Source of the DNA: Flavobacteriaceae bacterium
GTDB taxonomy: Bacteria > Bacteroidota > Bacteroidia > Flavobacteriales > Flavobacteriaceae
Assembly: GCA_018608485.1 (NCBI GenBank)
Contig: JABAZK010000020.1
Location: forward strand, 1 to 50,101
Direction: 5' to 3'
DNA length: 50,101 nt
Shown here: positions 32,370 to 40,880 of the stretch, piece after piece
Layout: every line of letters begins with the position of its first letter
How positions within the stretch are numbered: the stretch's first letter is position 1
Translations under genes and position numbers: made by a program
The notes under the pieces: model-generated
Databases searched by the model: none
What the model saw: only the letters and a program-made list of their open reading frames with translations
What the model was told of the DNA's origin: nothing

Positions 32370-33716
32370 ATGGAAATATTAATAAAAGCTTCGCAATTTA
32401 TACTAAGCTTATCATTACTAATTGTGTTGCATGAATTAGGGCATTTTATCCCTGCTAAATTATTCAAAACAAGAGTAGAAAAATTTTATTTATTTTTTGA
32501 TTATAAATTTTCTATTTTCAAAAAGAAGATAGGAGAAACTGTTTATGGAATCGGGTGGATTCCTTTAGGAGGATATGTGAAAATATCTGGAATGATTGAT
32601 GAAAGTATGGACACTAAACAACTCCAAGAAGAACCTAAGCCCTGGGAGTTTAGATCTAAACCAGCATGGCAACGCTTAATTATCATGTTGGGTGGAGTTT
32701 TTGTGAATTTTATATTAGGTATTTTTATTTACATTATGTTGATGTATTCTTATGGTGAAAAATACCTCCCCAATGAAAACGTAACTGACGGTGTGTGGGT
32801 TCAAGACTCATTAGCGGTAAGTCTAGGTTTACAAAATGGAGATAAAATTCTACGTGTTGATGGGGAAGAAATAAAAAAATTCTCAGACATTACTATTGAA
32901 TTTATAAATGGTAATACTTATACCATAGAAAGAAATGGTCTTATCATTGAAAAAGAATTACCTATAGATTTTATTGATAAATTAATAAGCAGAGGTAAAA
33001 ATGCAGGAATGATTGTTAGACCTAGAAGTCCTTTTATTTTTAATAAATTTCAAGAAAATTCACCAAATGTAAATTCAGAATTATTAGATAAGGATATTGT
33101 CATAGCAATTAATGGACAGCCCTTAAAATACCAAGATGAAGTTCAAGATATTTTACAACAAAACAAAGGGGAAGAGATTTCTTTAACAGTAAAAAGAGGT
33201 ACAGAAAATAAAACATTTAATGTAGCAGTAAGTAATAAAGGAACCTTAGGAGTAATCATTTACGGCATGGGCTTTTCTGACTTAGAAAAATTAGGATACT
33301 ATAATTTAGCTGATGTCAACTACTCTTTTGCAGCAGCAATCCCGGCAGGAATTAATAAGTCTTATGAGACGCTAACCAATTACGTAAAACAGCTTAAAAA
33401 AATCTTTAATCCAAGCACAGGAGCCTACAAAGGGTTGGGTGGTTTTATTTCAATTGGAAGTATTTTCCCATCTACATGGAGTGCTGAAAGTTTTTGGAAT
33501 ATTACTGCTTTTCTCTCCATTATGTTAGGTTTTATGAACCTGCTACCCATTCCGGCGTTAGATGGAGGGCATGTAGTATTTACCCTTTGGGAAATGATTA
33601 CAGGGAAAAAACCTAGTGATAAATTTTTAGAATATGCTCAAGTAACTGGTTTTATTTTGTTAATCGCCTTATTACTTTTTGCAAACGGGAATGATGTTTT
33701 TAGACTTTTTCAATAA
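32370..33716 (+). CDS. rseP: Site-2 protease RseP (M50 family)
   Basis: A 448-residue intramembrane zinc metalloprotease. The first helix carries HELGH (21-25), and the third zinc ligand is Asp398 in LLPIPALDGGHVVF. PDZ-like domains occupy the middle (about 130-300), where DKILRVDGEEIKKF and DIVIAINGQPLKYQDE stand out. Four transmembrane regions are visible. RseP-type proteases cut anti-sigma factors and clear signal peptides from the membrane. The gene stands alone between a divergent SCO gene and a terminator. The family's cytoplasmic GGYVKISGM segment is intact. Confidence 0.93.
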   Translation: MEILIKASQFILSLSLLIVLHELGHFIPAKLFKTRVEKFYLFFDYKFSIFKKKIGETVYGIGWIPLGGYVKISGMIDESMDTKQLQEEPKPWEFRSKPAWQRLIIMLGGVFVNFILGIFIYIMLMYSYGEKYLPNENVTDGVWVQDSLAVSLGLQNGDKILRVDGEEIKKFSDITIEFINGNTYTIERNGLIIEKELPIDFIDKLISRGKNAGMIVRPRSPFIFNKFQENSPNVNSELLDKDIVIAINGQPLKYQDEVQDILQQNKGEEISLTVKRGTENKTFNVAVSNKGTLGVIIYGMGFSDLEKLGYYNLADVNYSFAAAIPAGINKSYETLTNYVKQLKKIFNPSTGAYKGLGGFISIGSIFPSTWSAESFWNITAFLSIMLGFMNLLPIPALDGGHVVFTLWEMITGKKPSDKFLEYAQVTGFILLIALLLFANGNDVFRLFQ

Positions 33717-33728
33717 AAATTTAAATTT

Positions 33729-33755
33729 AAAAACCAGCTTTTAGCTGGTTTTTTT
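33729..33755 (+). terminator. Terminator of rseP
   Basis: A perfect stem AAAAACCAGCT / AGCTGGTTTTT with a TTT loop and a following T run, 13 nt past the stop. Confidence 0.88.
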
Positions 33756-33920
33756 ATAGAACAAGGTCTTTTAATTCTTAAGAAAGTATTTTAGTAACAT
33801 AATATTCAAAATACAACACATAGTAACCTTTGCATCAATATGCGTTTTGAATAAGAAATATGTTTAGGTAATTATTTTCTTTTTCTTCCTCTGAAAACAG
33901 AAGAGCATAAGAACATTTTT

Positions 33921-35732
33921 TTAAAACGCATAGCGTAAACCTAATAAAATATTACTAGGAGGCATCGGTACGAATCCAGATTCTATATAATCAGCATTAA
34001 AAATATTGTTAGCAGTTAAGGTAACCGTAAATTTATTAAAATCTACAATTAAAGAAGCATCCCAAACATTATAGCTTGTCCCTACAGTTCTCTCTGCGTG
34101 TTTAAAAATTATATTTTGGCGCACATTCTTAAACAATTGAGATGTAAAACGAGAAATAAATTGATGCTTTAAAGTGTTTAAAGAATACCGTGACAAGTCT
34201 TTATTTTGATCTAAAATATCATCATTTAAATATGTATACCCAAAAGTTATTATTTGATTGTATTTACTCATTTTAAATTTATAGACACTTTCAAACTCAA
34301 TCCCTTGAGTACTTACTTCTGCAATATTGGTTGCTGTAAAAATACTAGCGTCAGTATTTGGTCTTACATAATCTATTAAATCTTCTGAATCTCTGTTAAA
34401 TAGGGCTAGAGATCCTGAAAATTTGATATCACTATACTTTACTCCTATTTCTTGAGCAAGTGCTTTTTCTGGTTCTAAATTTGGATTTCCTGAAGTTGCA
34501 GGATCACTGTAGTATAAATCGGTAAAAGTGGGTGCTCTAAAAGTGTAACCAACATTTCCGTATAATCTTACTTTGTCAGTAACCTGAACCCCAAGATCTA
34601 AACCTGGAAAAGCGTTAAATTTAAAGTCCGAAAAATACGTTGCAGCTACACCTGGAGTAATATCAAAAGAACCCAATTTAAAACGGTGCTCTAAGAATAA
34701 GTTTGCCATAGTTCTAGCTCTTTCACCTAGATTGTTGCTTTGTATAGAAAATCTTGAAAAATCAACTCCAAAACCAGTAATTCCAAAATCTGATGTATAA
34801 GAAGCATTTGTTTCAACCCCTATTTTATTTGTAATATGGAAGTTTCTATAAAATCCTGAATCATCTCTTCTTAAAAGAAACATGTCTTGTCCTCTTCTCC
34901 AATAAATCCTTGGTGTTACTCTAAATTTATCAGATTTAAAAGTAGTAGAAACTCCTAGTAAACTATTTTGAGTTTCTTCATACTCGTTAAAAGTTACATT
35001 CGTTGTGTAAAAATTCTCTGCTCCAAACTTCTTATCAAAAAAAGTAGCAATAACTTCTATGGGTTGGTTCTTTTTATTAAAGATTCCCTTTAAAAAATAA
35101 TTTTGATTTTTATAATCAGAATTATTACGATATCCGTCAGAATTAAGTGCACCAACATGAGCAATAATCGATGAATTTTCAGTCTCTTTTCCTAAGGTTG
35201 CAGAACCATTAAATTGTCCAAAAGATCCTGCTTCTAGGTTTAAAGAAACTTTATTTTTTAATCTCTTTTTAGTTACAATATTAATAGCCCCCGTAAATGC
35301 ATTTTGTCCAAAAATTCTTGCTGCAGGTCCTTTAATAATTTCAATTCTTTCAATTACTTCAATTGGTAATAAAGCATTCATGGTATGATGTCCAGTTTGT
35401 GCATCGTCCATTTTAATTCCATCAATCAGAAGTAACGTTTGGTCAAATCCTCCTCCTCTTATGTATAGGTCAGATTGTCCTCCTCCGGTTCCTCTTCTTC
35501 TAATATCTACTCCAGCAACTTGTTGTAATAAGTCTGCCACATTAGTTGCAGCACTGTTTTTAATGTCTTTTGCTGTTATAATGTTTATTGTACGAGAATT
35601 TTTCTTAAATGGTATACTAATTCTTGTAGAATTAATAATTATAGAATCTAATTCCTGACCTTTTTCTTGTGCAAAAGACTGTATCGAAATACATAGAACT
35701 AAAAACAAATTGATCTCTTTACTTAAATTCAT
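33921..35732 (-). CDS. TonB-dependent outer-membrane receptor (BtuB-like size)
   Basis: A 603-residue receptor. A signal peptide ends near QSFAQ (residue 22). The plug domain (about 35-155) contains NVADLLQQVAGVDIRRRG, the core DLYIRGGGFDQTLLLIDG and IERIEIIKGPAARIFGQNAF. The rest is a 22-strand-type barrel ending in the aromatic terminal residue of LLGLRYAF, the outer-membrane assembly signal. It lacks the carboxypeptidase-like N-terminal domain and SusD partner of polysaccharide systems. The compact form is closest to BtuB-like receptors, but no cobalamin riboswitch is visible upstream, so the ligand (vitamin, heme or siderophore) is open. Confidence 0.9.
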   Translation of the reverse strand: MNLSKEINLFLVLCISIQSFAQEKGQELDSIIINSTRISIPFKKNSRTINIITAKDIKNSAATNVADLLQQVAGVDIRRRGTGGGQSDLYIRGGGFDQTLLLIDGIKMDDAQTGHHTMNALLPIEVIERIEIIKGPAARIFGQNAFTGAINIVTKKRLKNKVSLNLEAGSFGQFNGSATLGKETENSSIIAHVGALNSDGYRNNSDYKNQNYFLKGIFNKKNQPIEVIATFFDKKFGAENFYTTNVTFNEYEETQNSLLGVSTTFKSDKFRVTPRIYWRRGQDMFLLRRDDSGFYRNFHITNKIGVETNASYTSDFGITGFGVDFSRFSIQSNNLGERARTMANLFLEHRFKLGSFDITPGVAATYFSDFKFNAFPGLDLGVQVTDKVRLYGNVGYTFRAPTFTDLYYSDPATSGNPNLEPEKALAQEIGVKYSDIKFSGSLALFNRDSEDLIDYVRPNTDASIFTATNIAEVSTQGIEFESVYKFKMSKYNQIITFGYTYLNDDILDQNKDLSRYSLNTLKHQFISRFTSQLFKNVRQNIIFKHAERTVGTSYNVWDASLIVDFNKFTVTLTANNIFNADYIESGFVPMPPSNILLGLRYAF

Positions 35733-35841
35733 ATTTATTAGTTTAAGGCTGTAAAAGTATAGAAACCCCTCAGAAATTCCTAATCAATATGATGTCATTA
35801 ATTCAATAAAAATAAGTTACAAAATTTGATATCTTTACAGC

Positions 35842-36210
35842 ATGAGAATAACAAAAAACAATTCTTCAAGCTTAAAAACTCACTGGGATTATTTAACAAA
35901 AGAGTTGACTCAACAATTTTCTGATGGAGATGTCCTTAACCTAGATAGTATCATTTATTTAATAGGTGTTCAAGAATTGGGTCAAGGGAAAAAAGCATTT
36001 AAAAAAGATGAAAAAATTAATTTAATGCATATTGCCATTTGTAAATTATTAGAACCTTATGGCTACTATGAGTTTGATTTCTTTGACAAAGATGGCTGGC
36101 CTCATTACAAGATAGTAACAGATCTTCCAAACTTAAAACCAGGTGAACAAGCTGTTTTAATGAAAGAAGCGATCATACATTATTTTGAAGATCTAAATTT
36201 TTTTAAGTAA
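35842..36210 (+). CDS. Conserved hypothetical cytoplasmic protein
   Basis: A 122-residue soluble protein without signal peptide or membrane helix. Notable segments are LDSIIYLIGVQELGQGKKAF, KINLMHIAICKLLEPYGYYE and FFDKDGWPHYKIVTDLP. I recall similar short proteins throughout Flavobacteriaceae, but none with a known function. Its 3' end overlaps the convergent SDR gene by 8 nt. The start ATG follows TATCTTTA, a near match to the -7 element. Confidence 0.75.
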   Translation: MRITKNNSSSLKTHWDYLTKELTQQFSDGDVLNLDSIIYLIGVQELGQGKKAFKKDEKINLMHIAICKLLEPYGYYEFDFFDKDGWPHYKIVTDLPNLKPGEQAVLMKEAIIHYFEDLNFFK

Positions 36211-36997
36211 CACTTAATTTTCTAATCATGACAGAAAATACTCTTGGAAACCATCTTTTTACATAAACCCCCAATTTTTCTTTAAAGCCAGCAATGTAGG
36301 CTTCTTCTTTTTTACTATCAATTGCTTTTGCCATTAATTTAGCAAATCTTTCAGGTGAAATTCCATTGGCAGTAGCTACATCCATTTTTTGTTGAGAGGT
36401 TCCGTCACCTGTGAGAGCATTCATTGATATATTAGTAGAAACAAAACCAGGACAAATTAAAGTCACAGCTATATTATAATCATGTAACTCTGCTCGCAAG
36501 CTATCAAAAAAACCATGTAAAGCATGCTTTGAAGCAGCGTAAGTTGATCTTAGCGGAGAGCCTATTAATCCAACTATACTTGTAGTTACTACAATCTGCC
36601 CCTTTTGATTATCTATAAAATGAGGTAGTATCGTTTTGGTTAATGCTACTGTACCTGTATAATTAATTTCCATGATTTTTTTATCTACTGAAATCTGCGT
36701 TTCTGTTGCTAATGAGCGCTGACTAATACCTCCGTTATTTACAAGAATATCAATTCTTCCAAATACATTTATTGCTCGTTGTGTAATTTCACTAAACGTT
36801 GAGTGTTTTTCTAAATGTAAAGGAATAATCCAAACATTTTTTGGGTTTTTACATAATTCCCTTACCATTTCTAGTGAATTTTTATCCCTTGCCGATATAA
36901 TTAATAATGCATTTTGATAGGATAACTCTTGAGCAAGCGCTTTTCCTATTCCTGAGGAAGCTCCCGTAATCCAAATGACTTTATTATGAAAACTCAT
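36203..36997 (-). CDS. Short-chain dehydrogenase/reductase
   Basis: A 264-residue classical SDR. The cofactor loop TGASSGIG is at 11-18 in VIWITGASSGIGKALA, NNGG is in IDILVNNGGISQRS, and the catalytic Ser and YxxxK are in VTTSIVGLIG and STYAASKHALHGF. It is an NAD(P)H-dependent oxidoreductase; the Arg in SARDKNS after beta-2 favours NADPH. The C-terminal part (AYIAGFKEKLGVYVKRWFPR) resembles DHRS7-like members. The substrate is unknown. Its 3' end overlaps the convergent hypothetical gene by 8 nt. Confidence 0.9.
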   Translation of the reverse strand: MSFHNKVIWITGASSGIGKALAQELSYQNALLIISARDKNSLEMVRELCKNPKNVWIIPLHLEKHSTFSEITQRAINVFGRIDILVNNGGISQRSLATETQISVDKKIMEINYTGTVALTKTILPHFIDNQKGQIVVTTSIVGLIGSPLRSTYAASKHALHGFFDSLRAELHDYNIAVTLICPGFVSTNISMNALTGDGTSQQKMDVATANGISPERFAKLMAKAIDSKKEEAYIAGFKEKLGVYVKRWFPRVFSVMIRKLSVT

Positions 36998-37043
36998 GAT
37001 TAATTTATTTAATCCTAAAGTACAGATTTTCTCTAAGATACAG

Positions 37044-37051
37044 TAATTTTG
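37044..37051 (+). promoter_or_regulatory. Candidate -7 element of the thioredoxin-like gene
   Basis: TAATTTTG fits TAnnTTTG and ends 31 nt before the ATG at 37083. No TTG is seen at the ideal distance. Confidence 0.35.
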
Positions 37052-37082
37052 AATTCATCTTAGAAAATTAAAACTAATTATC

Positions 37083-38426
37083 ATGAAAAGACTTATCGTT
37101 TTGTTCTTATTTGTTAGCGCTACACTAAGTGCTCAATATTCAATTAACGGAATAATGAGCCCAATGGAGGGTTATAAGTGGATTTTATTATATAAAATCG
37201 AGGGCTCTAAGCAACTTTTCATAAAAAACACTCAAGTTAAAAAAGATGGTGAAAAAGGAGTTTTTAAACTTTCACTTCCAGCTGACTCAGAAATTGGGTT
37301 CTACAGAATAAAATATAGTATGAAAAAACATGAATTCATCGACTTTTTATTCAATAAAGAAAATATTGACTTTGAATTCAACCCTAAAAATGCAGAAAAT
37401 TCAATTGTTTTTAATACATCAGAAGAGAATAAAATTTATACTTCTTTTAAAGAAAAAATATTTAATGCACAATACACCCTTGACTCTATTCAAAGTGAAT
37501 ACTTTAGAAATCCCACGTCAAAAATTAAAGGAAAGTATAGAAATAGTCTAAAAAGTATTCAAAAAATTGAGGCGAAATACAGACAAGATTCTCAAAACAA
37601 AATAGCACATCATTTTATCAAAGCGTCTCTAAGATATAATAATCCTGAAATTACAGAAAATCCTGTTAAGTATATCAATAATACTTTGTCACATTTTTTT
37701 GATAATATCGACTTTTCAAATAGTATTCTTTATAATTCTTCTTTTTTGTTTGATAAAGTTTCTGAATACGTGTTTTCTCTAAATTATGCTGCTGATCCAA
37801 ATCAAAAACAAGAAGTTTACAAAAAAGCTGTTCAAGTTGTTATTGAAAAGATAAAGCCTATTTCTTTTAAAGCCGATATCATAAATTATTTAATTTCAAA
37901 ATTCGCTGAAACTAAAAACGCTGTTCTGGTAGATTATATATTTGCTAATTATTTTGAAAAATTACCTCAACAATATCAGAATTTAGATTTTAAGAATAAA
38001 ATATTAGCCCAATTAAGAGTTGCTATTGGGAGGGTTGCTCCAGATTTTTCCTGGACTGAAAAAGGAAAAAATCTTAGTCTATCTGAGTTAAAAGACGGAC
38101 TAAGTTACCTAATCATTTTTTACAGTACAGAATGTTCACATTGTTTGAGAGAAGTTCCAACAGTTTATGAATTTATGAAAGGTATGAATAATACAAAAGT
38201 GATTGCTTTTGCTATGGAAACTTCAGAAAAAACATGGATAAATTATCAATTTACTATGCCGAGATGGCATCATGTTCTGGGATTAAAAAAATGGCAAAAC
38301 ACAACTGCCAGAACCTACTTAGTTAACTCTACTCCTACCTATTTTCTATTGGGTATGGACAAAAAAATTATTTCAATACCAGAAAATATAGATGAATTAA
38401 AAATGCTATTGAAAGAATTAAATTAA
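37083..38426 (+). CDS. Secreted thioredoxin-like protein (DUF5106-type N-terminal region)
   Basis: A 447-residue exported protein with a signal peptide ending near LSAQ (residue 19). The N-terminal part is a beta-sandwich resembling DUF4369 (about 22-115). The middle is helical and lysine-rich (about 120-310). The C-terminal thioredoxin/AhpC-TSA domain starts at VAPDFSWTEKGKNLSL, with redox motif Cys351-Ser-His-Cys354 (STECSHCLREVP) and the cis-Pro loop STPTYFLLG. It is a ResA/TlpA-like periplasmic thiol oxidoreductase. The CSHC motif is less common than CxPC in this family. It overlaps the convergent yraN gene by 4 nt. Confidence 0.88.
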   Translation: MKRLIVLFLFVSATLSAQYSINGIMSPMEGYKWILLYKIEGSKQLFIKNTQVKKDGEKGVFKLSLPADSEIGFYRIKYSMKKHEFIDFLFNKENIDFEFNPKNAENSIVFNTSEENKIYTSFKEKIFNAQYTLDSIQSEYFRNPTSKIKGKYRNSLKSIQKIEAKYRQDSQNKIAHHFIKASLRYNNPEITENPVKYINNTLSHFFDNIDFSNSILYNSSFLFDKVSEYVFSLNYAADPNQKQEVYKKAVQVVIEKIKPISFKADIINYLISKFAETKNAVLVDYIFANYFEKLPQQYQNLDFKNKILAQLRVAIGRVAPDFSWTEKGKNLSLSELKDGLSYLIIFYSTECSHCLREVPTVYEFMKGMNNTKVIAFAMETSEKTWINYQFTMPRWHHVLGLKKWQNTTARTYLVNSTPTYFLLGMDKKIISIPENIDELKMLLKELN

Positions 38427-38782
38427 AAATATAAGAAAGCGTCTTTAATGTGATTTATATCAAATTCCTCCTTAATTTTAATAATTGCTATAATATCAAA
38501 TCTCACCTCTATATCTAGATTTTTCATAAGAACATATTCGTTCATAGCTAATACCATTAATTTAATTTTTTTAGAATTCACGAAATCTTGCGGTTTTCCA
38601 AAATCTTTTGATGACCTTGTCTTAACTTCAACAGAAATGATTGTTTGTTGCTTACTAGCTATAATATCTATTTCTGCTTTTTGAAATCTCCAATTTCTTT
38701 CTTCAATTTTATACCCTTCTTTTGTTAAATAATCTACTGCTAATTGTTCGCCTTTTTTTCCTAATTCATAATGTTCTGACAT
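38423..38782 (-). CDS. YraN family protein (UPF0102, nuclease-like fold)
   Basis: A 119-residue protein of the YraN family. It starts MSEHYELGKKGEQLAVDYLT and contains the core GYKIEERNWRFQKAEIDIIA and ISVEVKTRSSKDFGKPQDFV, the E-x-D-x...E-V-K pattern of restriction-endonuclease-like folds. A Holliday-junction-resolvase-like role has been proposed from structure, but activity is not shown. An upstream ATG at 38803 adds seven atypical residues, so the family start at 38782 is preferred. It overlaps the convergent thioredoxin-like gene by 4 nt. Confidence 0.9.
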   Translation of the reverse strand: MSEHYELGKKGEQLAVDYLTKEGYKIEERNWRFQKAEIDIIASKQQTIISVEVKTRSSKDFGKPQDFVNSKKIKLMVLAMNEYVLMKNLDIEVRFDIIAIIKIKEEFDINHIKDAFLYF

Positions 38783-38811
38783 TTTACTAAAATACAAAAC
38801 CATTTATTACT

Positions 38812-38819
38812 TAATTTTG
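38812..38819 (+). promoter_or_regulatory. Candidate -7 element of the CrtA-like gene
   Basis: TAATTTTG fits TAnnTTTG and ends 15 nt before the ATG at 38835, which implies a very short leader. Confidence 0.35.
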
Positions 38820-38834
38820 TTTAAAAATTTTTAA

Positions 38835-39521
38835 ATGTCCCAAACTACTTTAATATCTTTTTTTCAGTATGCAGGAATAAAAAACAAATGGCATGCTTTT
38901 GGAAGAATGGGACGATCTCCGATAATCCAAAAAAACACCAATGGACTTTCGTTTTTTAAACCACTTGGAACTGGAAGTGGAAATGGTTTTTCTATAAAAC
39001 CAGATTTTTCCACCTTTGGATTTATAGCTGTTTTTGCGTCAGAGAAATTAGCAAAAGAATTTATAGACAACAATATTATAAAAGAATATACCAAAACAGC
39101 TATGTCCTACAGCCATGTATTAATGCACACAATAAAAAGTCATGGGAAATGGAGTAAGCAAAATCCGTTTGAAGCTTCTGTAGCTTTTGACAAAACTAAA
39201 CCTTTAGCAGTTATTACTAGAGCAACAATAAAACCTTTGTTAGCATATCAATTTTGGAAAAATGTTCCAACAGTTTCAAAATCTATGGATAATTACGAGG
39301 AATTAATTTTCTCAAAGGGAATTGGTGAATTCCCTTTATTAATGCAAGCCACTTTTTCTCTTTGGTCTAATGCCGAGGCTATGATGAATTATGCATATAA
39401 AAACCCAAAACATGCAGAAATGGTAAAGAAAACAAGAGAGTTAAATTGGTACTCTGAAGAGTTATTTGCAAGGTTTCAACCTTTCTATCAAGAAGGGAGT
39501 CTAATCCCCAGGATTCTTTAG
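38835..39521 (+). CDS. Spheroidene monooxygenase-like (CrtA-like) protein
   Basis: A 228-residue soluble protein resembling CrtA, the heme-containing carotenoid 2-oxygenase of purple bacteria. Matching features are the N-terminal HAFGRMGRSPI, a central TRATIKPLLAYQFWKNVP, and GIGEFPLLMQATFSLW, all in the order expected for CrtA homologues. Flavobacteria carry such homologues without phototrophy, so the carotenoid role is doubtful; a ketocarotenoid or other oxygenation is possible. No other carotenoid gene is adjacent. Its last 21 nt overlap the convergent alanine symporter gene. Confidence 0.8.
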   Translation: MSQTTLISFFQYAGIKNKWHAFGRMGRSPIIQKNTNGLSFFKPLGTGSGNGFSIKPDFSTFGFIAVFASEKLAKEFIDNNIIKEYTKTAMSYSHVLMHTIKSHGKWSKQNPFEASVAFDKTKPLAVITRATIKPLLAYQFWKNVPTVSKSMDNYEELIFSKGIGEFPLLMQATFSLWSNAEAMMNYAYKNPKHAEMVKKTRELNWYSEELFARFQPFYQEGSLIPRIL

Positions 39522-40880
39522 TTTTTTAATATAAATTTTTGCTTCTTTCATCACTTTTGGTGCTAAAATAATTGTTGCCAACATGGTTGGAATGGCCATC
39601 AATGCAAAAGCGCTGTCTATTAAATTAATCATCGTATCTAAACTAGCTGTTGCTCCTAATAAAATACTAGCTATAAATAAATAATTATACAGATGTTTAT
39701 ATTTAGAACCTACTAAAAATGATAAAGACTTTGTTCCATAGTATGAATACGAAAACAATGATGAAATACTAAAAATTGCAACACAAATCATTAGCAAATA
39801 TTTACCAATTCCTGGCATCGCATTACCAAAAGCAGAAGCTGTTAAACTTACTCCGTTGGTATCACTACTTTGCCAAACACCTGTAACTAATATGGCTAAT
39901 GCAGTTAGTGTACATACTATGATTGTATCAATAAATGGCCCTAACATAGCCACTAACCCTTCTCTAATTGGTTCATCTGTTTTTGCTGCTCCATGAGCCA
40001 TTGGTGCTGTTCCTACTCCTGCTTCATTAGAAAATGCCCCACGTTTTATCCCTAAAATGATTAGGGCACCAACAACACCTCCCATAACAGATTCTTCATT
40101 TATAAAATCTGCAGAAAATGCATCTGTGAATATCATTAAAAAATATTTAGGAACTACATCAATATTTACAATTAATATAATGATAACCAAGATAAAATAA
40201 AGGGTTACCATAGATGGGACAAGTCTAGCAGTAACCATCCCAATTCTCTTTAACCCACCTAAAACAACAATAGAGGTAATTAAGACAAGAAAAAATCCGA
40301 TTCCTAAATTAGTATAGTCGGTTACTTCTACACCATTTGGTTTTAATAAGATATCATTTAATGCCTGTGTTAATTGATTTACATTAAAAACAGGTAATGC
40401 TCCTATCATTGCACAAGAGCTAAAAAAAATTGCTAAAGGTTTCCATTTACTGCCAAGACCCTTAATGATAAAATACATGGGACCACCTTGTAATACTCCA
40501 TCGGAATCTTTTCCTCTAAACATAATTGCTAGAGATGAAGTAAAAAATTTTGTTGACATTCCAACTACAGCACTAATCCACATCCAAAAAATTGCTCCTG
40601 GGCCACCCATGGCTATGGCCACTGCAACTCCAGAAATATTCCCCATCCCTACAGTTGCTGAAAGTGCAGTTGTTAACGCTTGAAAATGACTTATTTGCCC
40701 TGGATCATTAGGATCATCATACTTACCTCGTAATACTTGTATGGCATGCCAAAAATATCTGAAAGGCAAAAATCTAGAAAGTACGAGAAGGTAAATTCCT
40801 CCACCTATTAATAACAATAACAAAGGATACCCCCATATAAAAGAGGCAAAAGCAGCAATACTATCTTCTATAGATTTCAT
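39501..40880 (-). CDS. Sodium:alanine symporter (AGCS family)
   Basis: A 459-residue inner-membrane transporter with about ten to eleven helices. The AGCS signature is present early (TALSATVGMGNISGVAVAIA), followed by GGPGAIFWMWISAVVGMSTK and GAFSNEAGVGTAPMAHGAAK. It imports alanine or glycine with Na+. Its ATG overlaps the TGA of an exported LD-carboxypeptidase gene as ATGA, so translation is coupled. The partner releases D-alanine from peptidoglycan, which suggests that this symporter recovers it; that link is inferred from context. At its 3' end it overlaps the CrtA-like gene by 21 nt. Confidence 0.93.
   Translation of the reverse strand: MKSIEDSIAAFASFIWGYPLLLLLIGGGIYLLVLSRFLPFRYFWHAIQVLRGKYDDPNDPGQISHFQALTTALSATVGMGNISGVAVAIAMGGPGAIFWMWISAVVGMSTKFFTSSLAIMFRGKDSDGVLQGGPMYFIIKGLGSKWKPLAIFFSSCAMIGALPVFNVNQLTQALNDILLKPNGVEVTDYTNLGIGFFLVLITSIVVLGGLKRIGMVTARLVPSMVTLYFILVIIILIVNIDVVPKYFLMIFTDAFSADFINEESVMGGVVGALIILGIKRGAFSNEAGVGTAPMAHGAAKTDEPIREGLVAMLGPFIDTIIVCTLTALAILVTGVWQSSDTNGVSLTASAFGNAMPGIGKYLLMICVAIFSISSLFSYSYYGTKSLSFLVGSKYKHLYNYLFIASILLGATASLDTMINLIDSAFALMAIPTMLATIILAPKVMKEAKIYIKKLKNPGD

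Noticed and set aside
33839-33932. Inverted pair TATGCGTTTT / AAAACGCATA spanning the end of the TonB receptor gene
   Set aside because: The arms are 10 nt with a 74-nt loop, and one arm is coding sequence. The rest of the 33756-33920 gap shows nothing recognisable.
35733-35841. Search for a cobalamin riboswitch upstream of the BtuB-sized receptor
   Set aside because: The gap is only 109 nt, AT-rich, and shows neither B12-box-like sequence nor extended pairing.
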